Source of the DNA: Chlorobium sp.
Lineage (GTDB): Bacteria > Bacteroidota > Chlorobiia > Chlorobiales > Chlorobiaceae
DNA length: 12,561 nt
Reading direction: 5' to 3'
NCBI GenBank assembly: GCA_028278005.1
Contig: JANQFD010000156.1
Span: 1 to 12,561, forward strand
Shown piece after piece: positions 1 through 6,085 of this stretch; the stretch's first letter is position 1; each line of letters opens with the position of its first letter. Below the pieces are notes generated by a model that did no database searches, was not told where the DNA came from, and worked only from the letters and a program-made list of their open reading frames with translations. A program made the translations under genes and the position numbers.

Positions 1-296
1 GCGAACTGCTCAGGCTTGCGAATATGCTTCCGAATGAAAAGGTTCTCTGCGTCAACAACAACAATGGCGAGCGTTTTGAAACATATATCATCGAAGGCAG
101 GGCCGGCTCGAGGGAAATCCAGTTGAACGGGGCCGCTGCAAGGTGCGCCCTTCCGGGCGACGGGATTATTATCATGGCTTTTGCTGAATTCGAGGATCAT
201 GAAGCCGAATCCTACAAGCCGATGATACTCATCGTAGACAAGCACAACAACCGGAAACGCCGCCATCTCGTCGGTGAAGAGGACAAGCCTCTCTAA
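1..296 (+). CDS. panD: Aspartate 1-decarboxylase, 5' end cut by the window
   Basis: PanD removes the alpha-carboxyl of L-aspartate to give beta-alanine for pantothenate and CoA synthesis in the cytosol. It is a pyruvoyl enzyme made by self-cleavage of a Gly-Ser bond. Only the C-terminal part is present. The reading frame is open from base 3 (ELLRLAN before the first ATG at 24), so the ATG at 24 is internal and the true start lies outside the window. Visible family features are the G-R-F-x-T-Y stretch (the Arg, Thr and Tyr matching E. coli Arg54, Thr57, Tyr58) and the LNGAAARCALPGD block, whose Asn matches Asn72. The self-cleavage Gly-Ser site would be upstream and cannot be checked. The tail (VDKHNNRKRRHLVGEEDKPL) is charged. 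The stop is followed after 3 bases by the GlmU-like start, so the two genes are probably co-transcribed. Confidence 0.93.
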   Translation, partial: ELLRLANMLPNEKVLCVNNNNGERFETYIIEGRAGSREIQLNGAAARCALPGDGIIIMAFAEFEDHEAESYKPMILIVDKHNNRKRRHLVGEEDKPL

Positions 297-299
297 GAC

Positions 300-1037
300 A
301 TGCCGTTAGCAATCATTATCATGGCCGCCGGAAAAGGCACCAGAATGAAGTCCGATCTTGCAAAGGTACTGCATGAGGCAAACGGAAAACCTGTAATAGA
401 ATATGTCCTGGAGAAATCAAGTGCTCTCGGTCCGCAAAAAATCGTATTGATTATCGGTCACCAGGCCGAAAAGGTCAGGGAAGCCACTGAAAAATTTCCG
501 GTTGATTGGGCAATCCAGAATCCTCAGCTCGGCACAGGCCATGCCATCATGCAGGCGGAGCAGGCACTTGGCCTGTTTCAGGGAGACATCCTTATTTTAT
601 CCGGAGACGCGCCTCTGGTGAACATCTCAACCCTCAGGCAGCTTGTTGAAAGCCATCGAACAGAAAATGCAGGAGCAACAGTACTCACGGCTGAACTCGA
701 TGACCCTGCCGGTTACGGCAGAATTATTCGCCACAACAACAGCAGCAGTGTTGCGAGGATCGTGGAACACAAAGATGCATCCCCCGGGGAGCTCATGACG
801 CGTGAGATCAACTCAGGCGTTTATGTTTTCAGAAAAGACCTTCTGTTCAGTTCACTGAAAAAAATCACGAACAACAACGCACAGCAGGAATACTATCTGA
901 CCGATGTATTCTCGATATGTTTCGAGCAAGGAGAAAAGATCAGCGCGTTCAAAACCGCGAATGCCGATGAGATCAAGGGCATTAATACCCTGGAACAGCT
1001 CAGAGAAGCTGAAAAGCTGCTGAAGGAATCATCATAG
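300..1037 (+). CDS. glmU: Single-domain UDP-GlcNAc pyrophosphorylase (GlmU N-terminal domain type)
   Basis: The predicted reaction is UTP + GlcNAc-1-phosphate to UDP-GlcNAc, the precursor of peptidoglycan and lipid A. The 245 residues match only the uridylyltransferase half of GlmU. Visible motifs are AAGKGTRM (9-16, nucleotide-binding loop), QLGTGHA (76-82), GDAP (102-105, with the metal-binding Asp103), GYGRI (138-142), EHKDAS (156-161), EINSG (169-173), NNNAQQEYYLTD (191-202) and Asn229 in GIN, the likely second metal ligand. The usual SDLPK after the loop reads SDLAK here. The left-handed beta-helix acetyltransferase half of a full GlmU (about 450 aa) is absent. Only 55 bp separate the stop from the next, convergent gene, so it is not a frameshifted remnant. 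GlcN-1-P acetylation must then be done by another protein, or this enzyme may act on a related sugar phosphate. The start is 3 bp after panD and no strong ribosome binding site is seen. Confidence 0.88.
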   Translation: MPLAIIIMAAGKGTRMKSDLAKVLHEANGKPVIEYVLEKSSALGPQKIVLIIGHQAEKVREATEKFPVDWAIQNPQLGTGHAIMQAEQALGLFQGDILILSGDAPLVNISTLRQLVESHRTENAGATVLTAELDDPAGYGRIIRHNNSSSVARIVEHKDASPGELMTREINSGVYVFRKDLLFSSLKKITNNNAQQEYYLTDVFSICFEQGEKISAFKTANADEIKGINTLEQLREAEKLLKESS

Positions 1038-1092
1038 CAGAGGTCTCTGCGTACCAGCCAGGCGCTCCCGTACAGTTGAACCGCCGGAAATA

Positions 1093-1434
1093 TTACGCAA
1101 GAGGACTGATAGAGGACGGGGAAAAATCCTCATCGCCGTAAGGCCTGCCGGTTTTCCGGCTTCGTTCCAGAACAGCCGTGACTTCAGAAGAAAGGACTTG
1201 CAGTTCGCGTTTCTTACCCTGTAAAGAATCCAGCACCTCCGCAATCCCTTCAAGGCCTCTTTCGCAGAGGTTCAACTCATGTTCTATCTCGCTGTGAGAT
1301 TCGGCTTTTTTTACCGGGTCACATTCGTCAGAACAAAGCCCGGCTTTTTTTCTGCATGCTTCAAGCTGACTACGAAGCCTGTCGAGTTCCTTTTCAAACA
1401 GCTCGGCTGCGGCTTTAATTGGCTCTTGCTCCAT
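1093..1434 (-). CDS. Small coiled-coil protein with four cysteines, function unknown
   Basis: I do not recognise this 113-residue protein. It is hydrophilic with no signal peptide or membrane segment. Two helical heptad-like stretches (about 5-30 and 48-92, rich in Leu, Glu, Lys and Arg) suggest a helical hairpin or coiled coil. Four cysteines sit at 27, 34, 38 and 57 (C-x6-C-x3-C-x18-C), around the turn between the helices. They could bind metal, form disulfides or be coincidental. The C-terminus (from about 93) is Gly/Pro/Ser-rich and probably disordered. The ATG is preceded by AGGAAG at a normal distance, one of the better ribosome binding sites in the window, which supports a real gene. 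It is the last gene of the minus-strand run and converges with the GlmU-like gene 55 bp away. It is separated by 165 bp from the membrane-protein gene upstream, so it may have its own promoter. Confidence 0.7.
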   Translation of the reverse strand: MEQEPIKAAAELFEKELDRLRSQLEACRKKAGLCSDECDPVKKAESHSEIEHELNLCERGLEGIAEVLDSLQGKKRELQVLSSEVTAVLERSRKTGRPYGDEDFSPSSISPLA

Positions 1435-1599
1435 CTTCTTCCTGTTTTTCCCTGAAAGGATATCTGCACACCCAAAACGCTTACTGATAAAATGTACGTA
1501 TTAGGTAAAAAACATTGAAACAGCCGTGGAATTGCAGCGCTGCCGTTTGATCAAAAGCAGCCCTTCGGGAAAAAGCCGCAAAATCAAAGGCACCCCAAT
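1435..1599. other. Intergenic stretch with short inverted repeats
   Basis: This 165-bp gap lies between two minus-strand genes. It holds a perfect 10-bp palindrome GCAGCGCTGC (1534-1543), a second one TTTGATCAAA (1546-1555), and an outer inverted repeat gctgc/gcagc (1539-1543 and 1557-1561) that encloses the second. On the minus strand this could fold into a short interrupted hairpin, but no T-run follows, so it is not a convincing terminator. The AT-rich part near 1485-1520 could carry a promoter for the downstream coiled-coil gene. I could not settle on a -35/-10 pair. Confidence 0.3.
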
Positions 1600-1974
1600 T
1601 CAGTACTTCCTGGTCAGCAGGTAAAACAAAGGGCCGGCCATAATATAGAACGGGTAGGCATGGAACGGTATATGAATAATGGCTGAGCCGAAGATTCCCG
1701 GATCACCGGCGATTCTCCGTATTTCAAGCAGATAGTACCCGATGTATTCGATGACAATCAATCCGCACCAATACATCGCGGTGACACCTGAAATTGTTTT
1801 CAGACTTAATTTCCTTGCAACTATGGCTACAAGAGTAAGTCCGGCGGTCCACATCAGGACGGGAGTAATGTTAAGAGGGCCTATCCAGAAGTTGAAACGG
1901 TTATAAACATAGATTCCGCTCAGGGAAACCCACAGCAGAGAAACGAGAAACGCTGTAAAAACAAGTTTTTTCAT
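1600..1974 (-). CDS. Small polytopic membrane protein, function unknown
   Basis: The 124-residue product has four likely membrane helices, at about 4-24, 34-53, 60-83 and 96-120. Conspicuous residues between or within them are NRFNFWIGPLN (25-35), the acidic IEYIGYYLLEIRR (75-87) and an aromatic, histidine-containing IHIPFHAYPFY (100-110). It ends in a basic TRKY. I do not recognise the family. The frame stays open further upstream to 2118, but that stretch lies inside the VOC gene, is basic and non-hydrophobic, and looks like a shadow of its C-terminal coding. The ATG at 1974, starting directly with a hydrophobic helix, is therefore preferred. An AAGGG lies only one base before this ATG, so the initiation signal is poor. 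It follows the VOC gene by 28 bp and is probably the distal gene of the same transcript. Confidence 0.68.
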   Translation of the reverse strand: MKKLVFTAFLVSLLWVSLSGIYVYNRFNFWIGPLNITPVLMWTAGLTLVAIVARKLSLKTISGVTAMYWCGLIVIEYIGYYLLEIRRIAGDPGIFGSAIIHIPFHAYPFYIMAGPLFYLLTRKY

Positions 1975-2002
1975 ACCCTTCGAACAGAGAGGAACGGTAA
2001 AA

Positions 2003-2497
2003 TCACTTTCTGCTGCGTCTGGTCTTCTTGCCCTGGCTTCCTGCAGCCATTTTTTTCCGTGTCCGGGCTGCAAGTTCGTCAGGAGAGCTGCTTTCAATCG
2101 TTTCTTCCGATGCATCAAGCTCCCTTGACTTCATCGAATAAAATTCTATGAGATTCCCGTCAGGATCCATCACGAAAAAAGCTCTGCCTTCCCTGCGTTG
2201 AGCAGGCCTTGTGACCAGATGAACGCCCTCTGCTTCGAGATAATCTGCGGCATCATCCACTTCCGAATCCGTAGGCAGCCTGAAGCCGAAATGATCTACC
2301 CGAATATCCCGGGCTTCCGGGACACCCGGGGTTTCGGCTTTGACAAGAACAATCATATCGGAATTGACCCTCAGATAGGTAATGTTGGCACCTGCACGAT
2401 ACTCAACCTTGAACCCGAGCGTTCCAACGTAAAAATCTTCCGCTATTCTTACGTCATTTACCCTGAGGGTTATCTGGTTAATCCCCGTCAGCTTCAT
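2003..2497 (-). CDS. VOC-superfamily protein (glyoxalase/dioxygenase fold) with basic tail
   Basis: This is a single vicinal-oxygen-chelate module of two beta-alpha-beta-beta-beta repeats. Counting from the ATG at 2497 (164 aa), the first repeat starts INQITLRVNDVRIAEDFY with Gln8 at the usual first metal position. The second repeat gives DHFGF with His69, and FFVMDPDGNLIEFY ends the domain with Glu118. Gln/His/Glu is compatible with a divalent-metal enzyme, but the substrate cannot be told: glyoxalase-like, fosfomycin-resistance-like and dioxygenase-like proteins share this fold. After about residue 122 comes a Glu/Ser-rich linker and then a strongly basic end (RKKMAAGSQGKKTRRSRK), unusual for the family. 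Other in-frame ATGs are at 2509 and 2506. The 2497 start has an AGGA about 11 bases before it and gives the shortest overlap (20 bp) with the end of rpoZ. The overlap suggests translational coupling to rpoZ. Confidence 0.85.
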   Translation of the reverse strand: MKLTGINQITLRVNDVRIAEDFYVGTLGFKVEYRAGANITYLRVNSDMIVLVKAETPGVPEARDIRVDHFGFRLPTDSEVDDAADYLEAEGVHLVTRPAQRREGRAFFVMDPDGNLIEFYSMKSRELDASEETIESSSPDELAARTRKKMAAGSQGKKTRRSRK

Positions 2498-2831
2498 TGT
2501 TTTCATCATCCTGGGCTTTTACCTGCTCTCCCTTTTCTTCAAGGGTATAATCATATTGTTTCTGAAGAAACTGATTGATAGCCCGCTGCGCTGTTTTCTG
2601 GCGGCTCTCAAATTCAAGGCTTATTGCCACCTGCTCCGGAAAAACCTTGTCAGACTCCGATTCACTGACAGGATTACGGATCATCTCCTTGTAGGGAAGC
2701 AGTTTTTCTTCAAGCTCGGCACGCTCTTCTTCGTGTATCTCTTTTGCTTTTTTCGATATCGCTACAACCGTTTCATAGAGATTATCATGCCGCCCTCTCA
2801 GCTCGTTCAGATCAACGGGTTTAACAGACAT
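2478..2831 (-). CDS. rpoZ: RNA polymerase omega subunit
   Basis: Omega wraps the C-terminal end of beta-prime, helps RNA polymerase assembly and in some bacteria binds ppGpp. The 117-residue product is of the divergent type found in Bacteroidota/Chlorobiota. The core DNLYETVVAISKKAKEI (16-32) corresponds to the NRFDLVLVAARRARQM helix of E. coli omega. The later part FPEQVAISLEFESRQKTAQRAINQFL (64-89) corresponds to the conserved helix pair that follows. The C-terminus is a Glu/Asp/Asn-rich tail from about 97. It lies 16 bp after gmk, a pairing seen in many bacteria (gmk-rpoZ), which supports the call despite low residue identity. No Shine-Dalgarno sequence is visible before the ATG. Confidence 0.85.
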   Translation of the reverse strand: MSVKPVDLNELRGRHDNLYETVVAISKKAKEIHEEERAELEEKLLPYKEMIRNPVSESESDKVFPEQVAISLEFESRQKTAQRAINQFLQKQYDYTLEEKGEQVKAQDDENNEADGD

Positions 2832-2847
2832 AAGCGCATATATTTTA

Positions 2848-3420
2848 TTATTGTGAAAGAAATTCAGAAATCGCCGCTACAACTTCATCGACCGTACGCT
2901 GCAAATCATCATTCACCAACTCCAGATCAAATTCATGTGCAAAAGAGAGTTCAAATGCCGCCCTCTCCATACGTTCCCTGAGCGCTTCGTCTTCCTCGCT
3001 TTTTCTGCCTCGGAGCCTTTTTTCGAGCTCGTCTAAACTTGGAGGTTTGAGAAAAATCAGAAGAGAACGATCCGGAAAACATTGTTTAAGGTTCAACGCC
3101 CCCTTGACATCGAGGTCAAAAAGCATGTTCTTTCCTGCATTGACCGCTTCGACCGTTTTGTCAAGCATTGTCCCGTAGAAGTTTCCGAAAAACTGCTCAT
3201 ATTCTATAAATCCACCGCTTTTGATCCTGTCCTCGAATTCCTTCTTCTGCAGATAATAGTAATTCTTTCCCTCCACCTCACCTTCCCTCCTCTGTCGGGT
3301 AGTGGCAGAAACTGAAAACTCAAGATTATCAATCCTCTCCAGCACAAGCTTTGCAACAGTGGATTTTCCCGTACCCGAAGGTGCCGAAAAAACGATCAGT
3401 TTACCCGGTTTCTCAGTCAT
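2848..3420 (-). CDS. gmk: Guanylate kinase
   Basis: Gmk phosphorylates GMP to GDP with ATP in the cytosol, feeding GTP and (p)ppGpp pools. The 190 residues are the normal bacterial length. The P-loop SAPSGTGKST spans 12-21. The GMP-binding region shows VSATTRQRREGE (37-48), where most relatives have TTRxPRxGE, followed by GKNYYYL (51-57) and the IEYEQFFGNFYGT stretch (72-84). FDLDVKGA (101-108) is the Walker-B-like strand, with Lys where Gln is common. IFLKPPSLDELEKRLRGR covers the start of the lid, with the adenine-side arginines. The upstream yicC and downstream rpoZ are standard neighbours. The ATG is preceded closely by in-frame stops and there is no recognisable Shine-Dalgarno sequence. 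The 74-bp gap to yicC shows no clear terminator. Confidence 0.97.
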   Translation of the reverse strand: MTEKPGKLIVFSAPSGTGKSTVAKLVLERIDNLEFSVSATTRQRREGEVEGKNYYYLQKKEFEDRIKSGGFIEYEQFFGNFYGTMLDKTVEAVNAGKNMLFDLDVKGALNLKQCFPDRSLLIFLKPPSLDELEKRLRGRKSEEDEALRERMERAAFELSFAHEFDLELVNDDLQRTVDEVVAAISEFLSQ

Positions 3421-3494
3421 GAATTACTGCATTTATTTGTCAGACACAAACGCGAGGCTGTCGAAACCGCACCAGGAAACAATGCAACAGTTGA

Positions 3495-4382
3495 CTACTC
3501 AATATTCTGCAGCTGCTCCCGGATTTTTTCCAGCTCTTCCTTGACAAGCACTATCTTCTGGGAAATATCCGCATTCTGGGATTTGGATGCGATGGTGTTT
3601 GCTTCCCGAAGCTGCTCCTGCAGCAGGAAATTAAGCTTTCTTCCGGAACCGCTCTCACTGCTTTCAAGCTCGTCGGTAAAAAACTTGTTGTGGCTTGCAA
3701 ACCTGATGCACTCCTCGGTTATATCCAGCTTGTCGGACATCAGAACAAGCTCCATTTCAAGCCTGTCCCTGCTGTATGCAATGTCTTTTCCCGCAACCAT
3801 GGCTATTTTATCCGCCAGGCGTTCACGAACGGCGCCCACATTGTCATTTGAAAGCGCCTGCACTTCCCTGAGTATGGCGTTTATCGAGGCAAGCCTCTCT
3901 TTACAATCCCTTGCAAGTTCCTCCCCCTCCTGAATCCGCATTTTCTTCATTCCGTCAACTGCCTGGCGAAGCACGTCTTTCACAAAAGGCCATACCTCGT
4001 CGGTTTTTTCAAGCAGTCTGTTGTCGGAATCAAAAATTTCGGAAAACCGCAGGAGATGATCGAGGCTCAGGGGAGCGTCTATTCCAGCCTCTTTACGGAC
4101 AATATCAAGCAGCTCGCTGTATGCTCTTGTTTTTTCTCTGTTGACGGAAACAGGAACATGCATCTCTTCATCGAGCTTCACCTGCAAAAACGCGGATACC
4201 TTGCCCCTCTGCAGACTTGACCTGATCAACTCTCTGGCATCAAGCTCATATGAGGAGAACTGGCGGGGAAGCTTTACGCTAATCTCGGCAAACCGGCTAT
4301 TAACCGAACGGACTTCTGCAACAACATGCACACCTCCCTTCACACATTCAGCACTGCCAAAGCCGGTCATGCTTTCCAACAT
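3495..4382 (-). CDS. yicC: YicC/YloC family endoribonuclease
   Basis: Members of this family are single-strand endoribonucleases. In E. coli YicC takes part in small-RNA turnover. The 295 residues are full length. The N-terminal YicC domain begins MLESMTGFGSAE and holds the family signature EVRSVNSRF (23-31). A central helical part follows with the conserved MRIQEGEELARD (148-159). The C-terminal DUF1732 part shows DITEECIRFASHNKFF (220-235) and GRKLNFLLQEQLREANTIASKS (247-268). Relatives usually have GRKLDFL and NREANTI, so the Asn and Leu here are mild variants. The ATG has AGGA four bases before it. It lies 84 bp after rpsO and 74 bp before gmk. yicC-gmk-rpoZ is a common order in bacteria, and being next to rpsO places a nuclease where many genomes carry pnp. 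Confidence 0.95.
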   Translation of the reverse strand: MLESMTGFGSAECVKGGVHVVAEVRSVNSRFAEISVKLPRQFSSYELDARELIRSSLQRGKVSAFLQVKLDEEMHVPVSVNREKTRAYSELLDIVRKEAGIDAPLSLDHLLRFSEIFDSDNRLLEKTDEVWPFVKDVLRQAVDGMKKMRIQEGEELARDCKERLASINAILREVQALSNDNVGAVRERLADKIAMVAGKDIAYSRDRLEMELVLMSDKLDITEECIRFASHNKFFTDELESSESGSGRKLNFLLQEQLREANTIASKSQNADISQKIVLVKEELEKIREQLQNIE

Positions 4383-4466
4383 AGTCCTAAACGGTTAAGT
4401 TCATGCATGGTGCCGTCTTCCGGATATCGCGGAATACAGCGCACAATATGTGTTTTTCCAAAGCTT

Positions 4467-4736
4467 CTATTTACGCAGATCGAGGTCTGCAAGAACCTTG
4501 CGGTAACGCTCGATATCCGTCTTTTTCAGGTATGCAAGCAGACTTTTTCTTTTTCCGACAAGCTTGAGCAAGCCATGACGGGAATGTTTGTCCTTTGGAT
4601 GCATTTTCAAATGCCCGGTCAGGTCACTGATACGCCTGCTGAAGAGTGCTATCTGAACTTCCGCCTGTCCCGTATTCTGCTCGGCACCACCAAATTGCTT
4701 GATAATATCCGTCTTGATTTCCTTTGTGACACTCAT
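4467..4736 (-). CDS. rpsO: 30S ribosomal protein S15
   Basis: S15 binds the three-way junction of helices 20-22 in 16S rRNA early in 30S assembly and makes a bridge to 23S rRNA. The 89 residues are the standard length. The rRNA-binding residues are in place: Thr22, Gly23 and Gln28 in the TGQAEVQIA helix, His42 in GHLKMH, and Asp49, His51 and Ser52 in DKHSRHGLL, followed by the LVGKRKSLLAYLKK helix. No Shine-Dalgarno sequence precedes the ATG. S15 is often autoregulated by binding its own leader, and the 90-nt leader here could serve that role. In E. coli the gene lies between truB and pnp. Here it follows ribF and precedes yicC. Confidence 0.98.
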   Translation of the reverse strand: MSVTKEIKTDIIKQFGGAEQNTGQAEVQIALFSRRISDLTGHLKMHPKDKHSRHGLLKLVGKRKSLLAYLKKTDIERYRKVLADLDLRK

Positions 4737-4826
4737 GTTCTGACTTTTAATGTTTTGAAGACCCGAAAACGTTTCCCCTCACGCTCCGGGGCCATCCAAT
4801 AGAACCGAAAGACTTAGAATATAGCA
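4737..4826 (-). promoter_or_regulatory. rpsO leader with alternative stems
   Basis: This is the 90-nt gap between the ribF stop and the rpsO ATG. Reading the minus strand, CCCC and GGGG (4788-4791 and 4775-4778) can pair around a 9-nt loop. The overlapping GGCCC (4789-4793) can instead pair with GGGTC (4760-4764). Two mutually exclusive stems before a Shine-Dalgarno-less ribosomal-protein start are the type of layout seen in S15 leader autoregulation. No T-run follows, so it is not an intrinsic terminator. The pairing is short and unproven. Confidence 0.3.
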
Positions 4827-5792
4827 TTATTTCTGATATTGCTCGACCATTTTTTTATCTTTCTGCAGCTGCACTTGCAGCTCCTCAAACGAATCGAATT
4901 TCATTTCATCCCGCAATCTGTCCAGCAGCCGGAACGTCAACTTCTTTCCGTACAATTCCCCTTTATGGCCGAGGATATACGCTTCGATCGCCGGTTCTGT
5001 ATCGGTGCCCACGGTTGGCCTTACCCCGATATTCATCATGGCCATGTATTCCTTTCCGTCAATATCGACAGATGCAATGTAAGCGCCGTATTTCGGCAAC
5101 AGCTTGTCTGCACTGCCGATATCGAGATTGACGGTAGGGAATCCGATTTCTCTCCCTCTTTTCGCTCCATGCACCACCTTGCCGGAAACAAGATATGGTG
5201 CGCCGAGAAAAAGGTTGGCGTCCCTGATCCGTCCTTCATAAAGAAGACTGCGTATCCTTGTGCTTGAAAAATGCTCGGCTCGAAGCCTCACTTCATCGAC
5301 AACTTCAACATCGAACCGTCTTTTTTCAGCTATACTGCACAAGGTAGAAACCCCGCCCTTGCGACCGTGGCCGAACCCATGATCATAGCCGATCACGATG
5401 TTTTTTGCCCCTATCACATCAAGCAGAACATTTTTAATAAACGATTCCGAGCTCAGGGATGCGAAAGAACGGTCGAATTTCACCACAAAAAGCAATGCCA
5501 CGCCAAGGCTTTCGATCAGCGTTGCTTTTTCTTCAATCAAGGTCAGCAGTTTGAGGCGGCCGGAAGGATCACGGTTGACGACATGTCTGGGGTGAGGCTC
5601 GAATGTCACCACAACGCTTCTCAATCCAAGGGAATTCGCCGTGTCGACCATATGCCCGATTATCCGGCGATGACCGGCATGAACACCGTCGTATGATCCC
5701 ACCGTAACCGATGAGGGCTCAGGGGAAAAAGCAATCTCTTCACCTGTCATGTAATCCGTAACCCGCTCATCCTGATATATGACAATACGCAT
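4827..5792 (-). CDS. ribF: Bifunctional riboflavin kinase / FAD synthetase
   Basis: RibF phosphorylates riboflavin to FMN and adenylylates FMN to FAD in the cytosol. Counting from the ATG at 5792 (321 aa), the N-terminal nucleotidyltransferase domain shows GSYDGVHAGH (32-41, the HxGH-type ATP site), FEPHPR (64-69) and FSSTRIRS (175-182, the ISSTxIR-type motif). The C-terminal riboflavin-kinase domain has GKVVHGAKRGREIGFPTVNL (204-223), KYGAYIASV and NIGVRPTVG (254-262), with the Glu of PAIEAYIL as the likely catalytic residue. A frame extension to a TTG at 5813 exists, but the ATG at 5792 has AAGG with a 6-base spacer, so it is chosen. truB-ribF-rpsO is a frequent order. Unusually, 293 bp separate it from truB, so it probably has its own promoter. 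Confidence 0.96.
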   Translation of the reverse strand: MRIVIYQDERVTDYMTGEEIAFSPEPSSVTVGSYDGVHAGHRRIIGHMVDTANSLGLRSVVVTFEPHPRHVVNRDPSGRLKLLTLIEEKATLIESLGVALLFVVKFDRSFASLSSESFIKNVLLDVIGAKNIVIGYDHGFGHGRKGGVSTLCSIAEKRRFDVEVVDEVRLRAEHFSSTRIRSLLYEGRIRDANLFLGAPYLVSGKVVHGAKRGREIGFPTVNLDIGSADKLLPKYGAYIASVDIDGKEYMAMMNIGVRPTVGTDTEPAIEAYILGHKGELYGKKLTFRLLDRLRDEMKFDSFEELQVQLQKDKKMVEQYQK

Positions 5793-5831
5793 GAACTGCC
5801 TTTCCCTGCTCAAAAATTGAATAACTGAACC

Positions 5832-5857
5832 GAGCGTCCCGACCTGCCGGGATGCTC
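5832..5857 (-). other. Ten-bp hairpin in the ribF 5' region
   Basis: The arms GAGCATCCCG and CGGGACGCTC (minus strand) pair over 10 positions with a single mismatch (A/C on the minus strand, a G-U pair if read from the + strand) around a 6-nt loop. The 3' arm ends 39 bases before the ribF ATG. A TTTTT run lies about 17 bases downstream, too far for a normal intrinsic terminator. It may be a terminator for truB, an attenuator or an mRNA-stability element. The sequence does not resemble the conserved boxes of an FMN riboswitch. Confidence 0.45.
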
Positions 5858-5934
5858 AATAACAGTACGTTTATTAAAAACAGTCTTTTATCCTGACCAC
5901 CCGTTGTTACAATTGCCGACTGACCACCTTTCCA

Positions 5935-5962
5935 CCCCGATCTACGAAAGACAACATCGGGG
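5935..5962. other. Seven-bp inverted repeat between truB and ribF
   Basis: CCCCGAT (5935-5941) and ATCGGGG (5956-5962) are perfect inverted repeats around a 14-base spacer. No T-run follows on either strand. It could be a hairpin or a protein-binding site. It sits beside a nine-base direct repeat, CTGACCACC, at 5893-5901 and 5920-5928 (27-bp period). The function is unknown. Confidence 0.35.
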
Positions 5963-5990
5963 TTCGCCGTCGGCGTCGGAATCGGGAATC
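5956..5990. repeat. Degenerate hexanucleotide repeat
   Basis: Read on the minus strand the segment is built of six-base units of the form GAnnCC: GATTCC, then one extra C, GATTCC, GACGCC, GACGGC and GAACCC. This gives about five tandem copies with drift. The rest of the truB-ribF gap (5793-6085) shows no credible ORF, tRNA or clear promoter, so this short simple repeat is its main compositional feature. It most likely arose by replication slippage. Confidence 0.45.
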
Positions 5991-6085
5991 AATCTTTTCT
6001 TTTCCCTTTTGGATTTCGACCTTTGACATTCCTCTCCCCTGTGCCCCGTTAGAAAATCGCTCAATTCAGGGAATACCACCTGTCG

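Noticed and set aside
1036..1052. Terminator between the convergent genes (GCAGA/TCTGC)
   Set aside because: The stem is five base pairs with a 4-base loop and no T-run on either strand. It is too weak to call.
1032..1092. Frameshifted beta-helix domain after the GlmU-like gene
   Set aside because: Only 55 bp lie before the convergent gene, with no hexapeptide-repeat coding in any frame. The protein is genuinely single-domain.
1975..2118. N-terminal extension of the small membrane protein
   Set aside because: It lies inside the VOC coding region, is basic and non-hydrophobic, and the ATG at 1974 begins directly with a membrane helix.
5793..5870. FMN riboswitch before ribF
   Set aside because: Only a simple 10-bp hairpin is present. 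The conserved multi-stem core and GGGGC/GAAA-type boxes of the RFN element are not seen.
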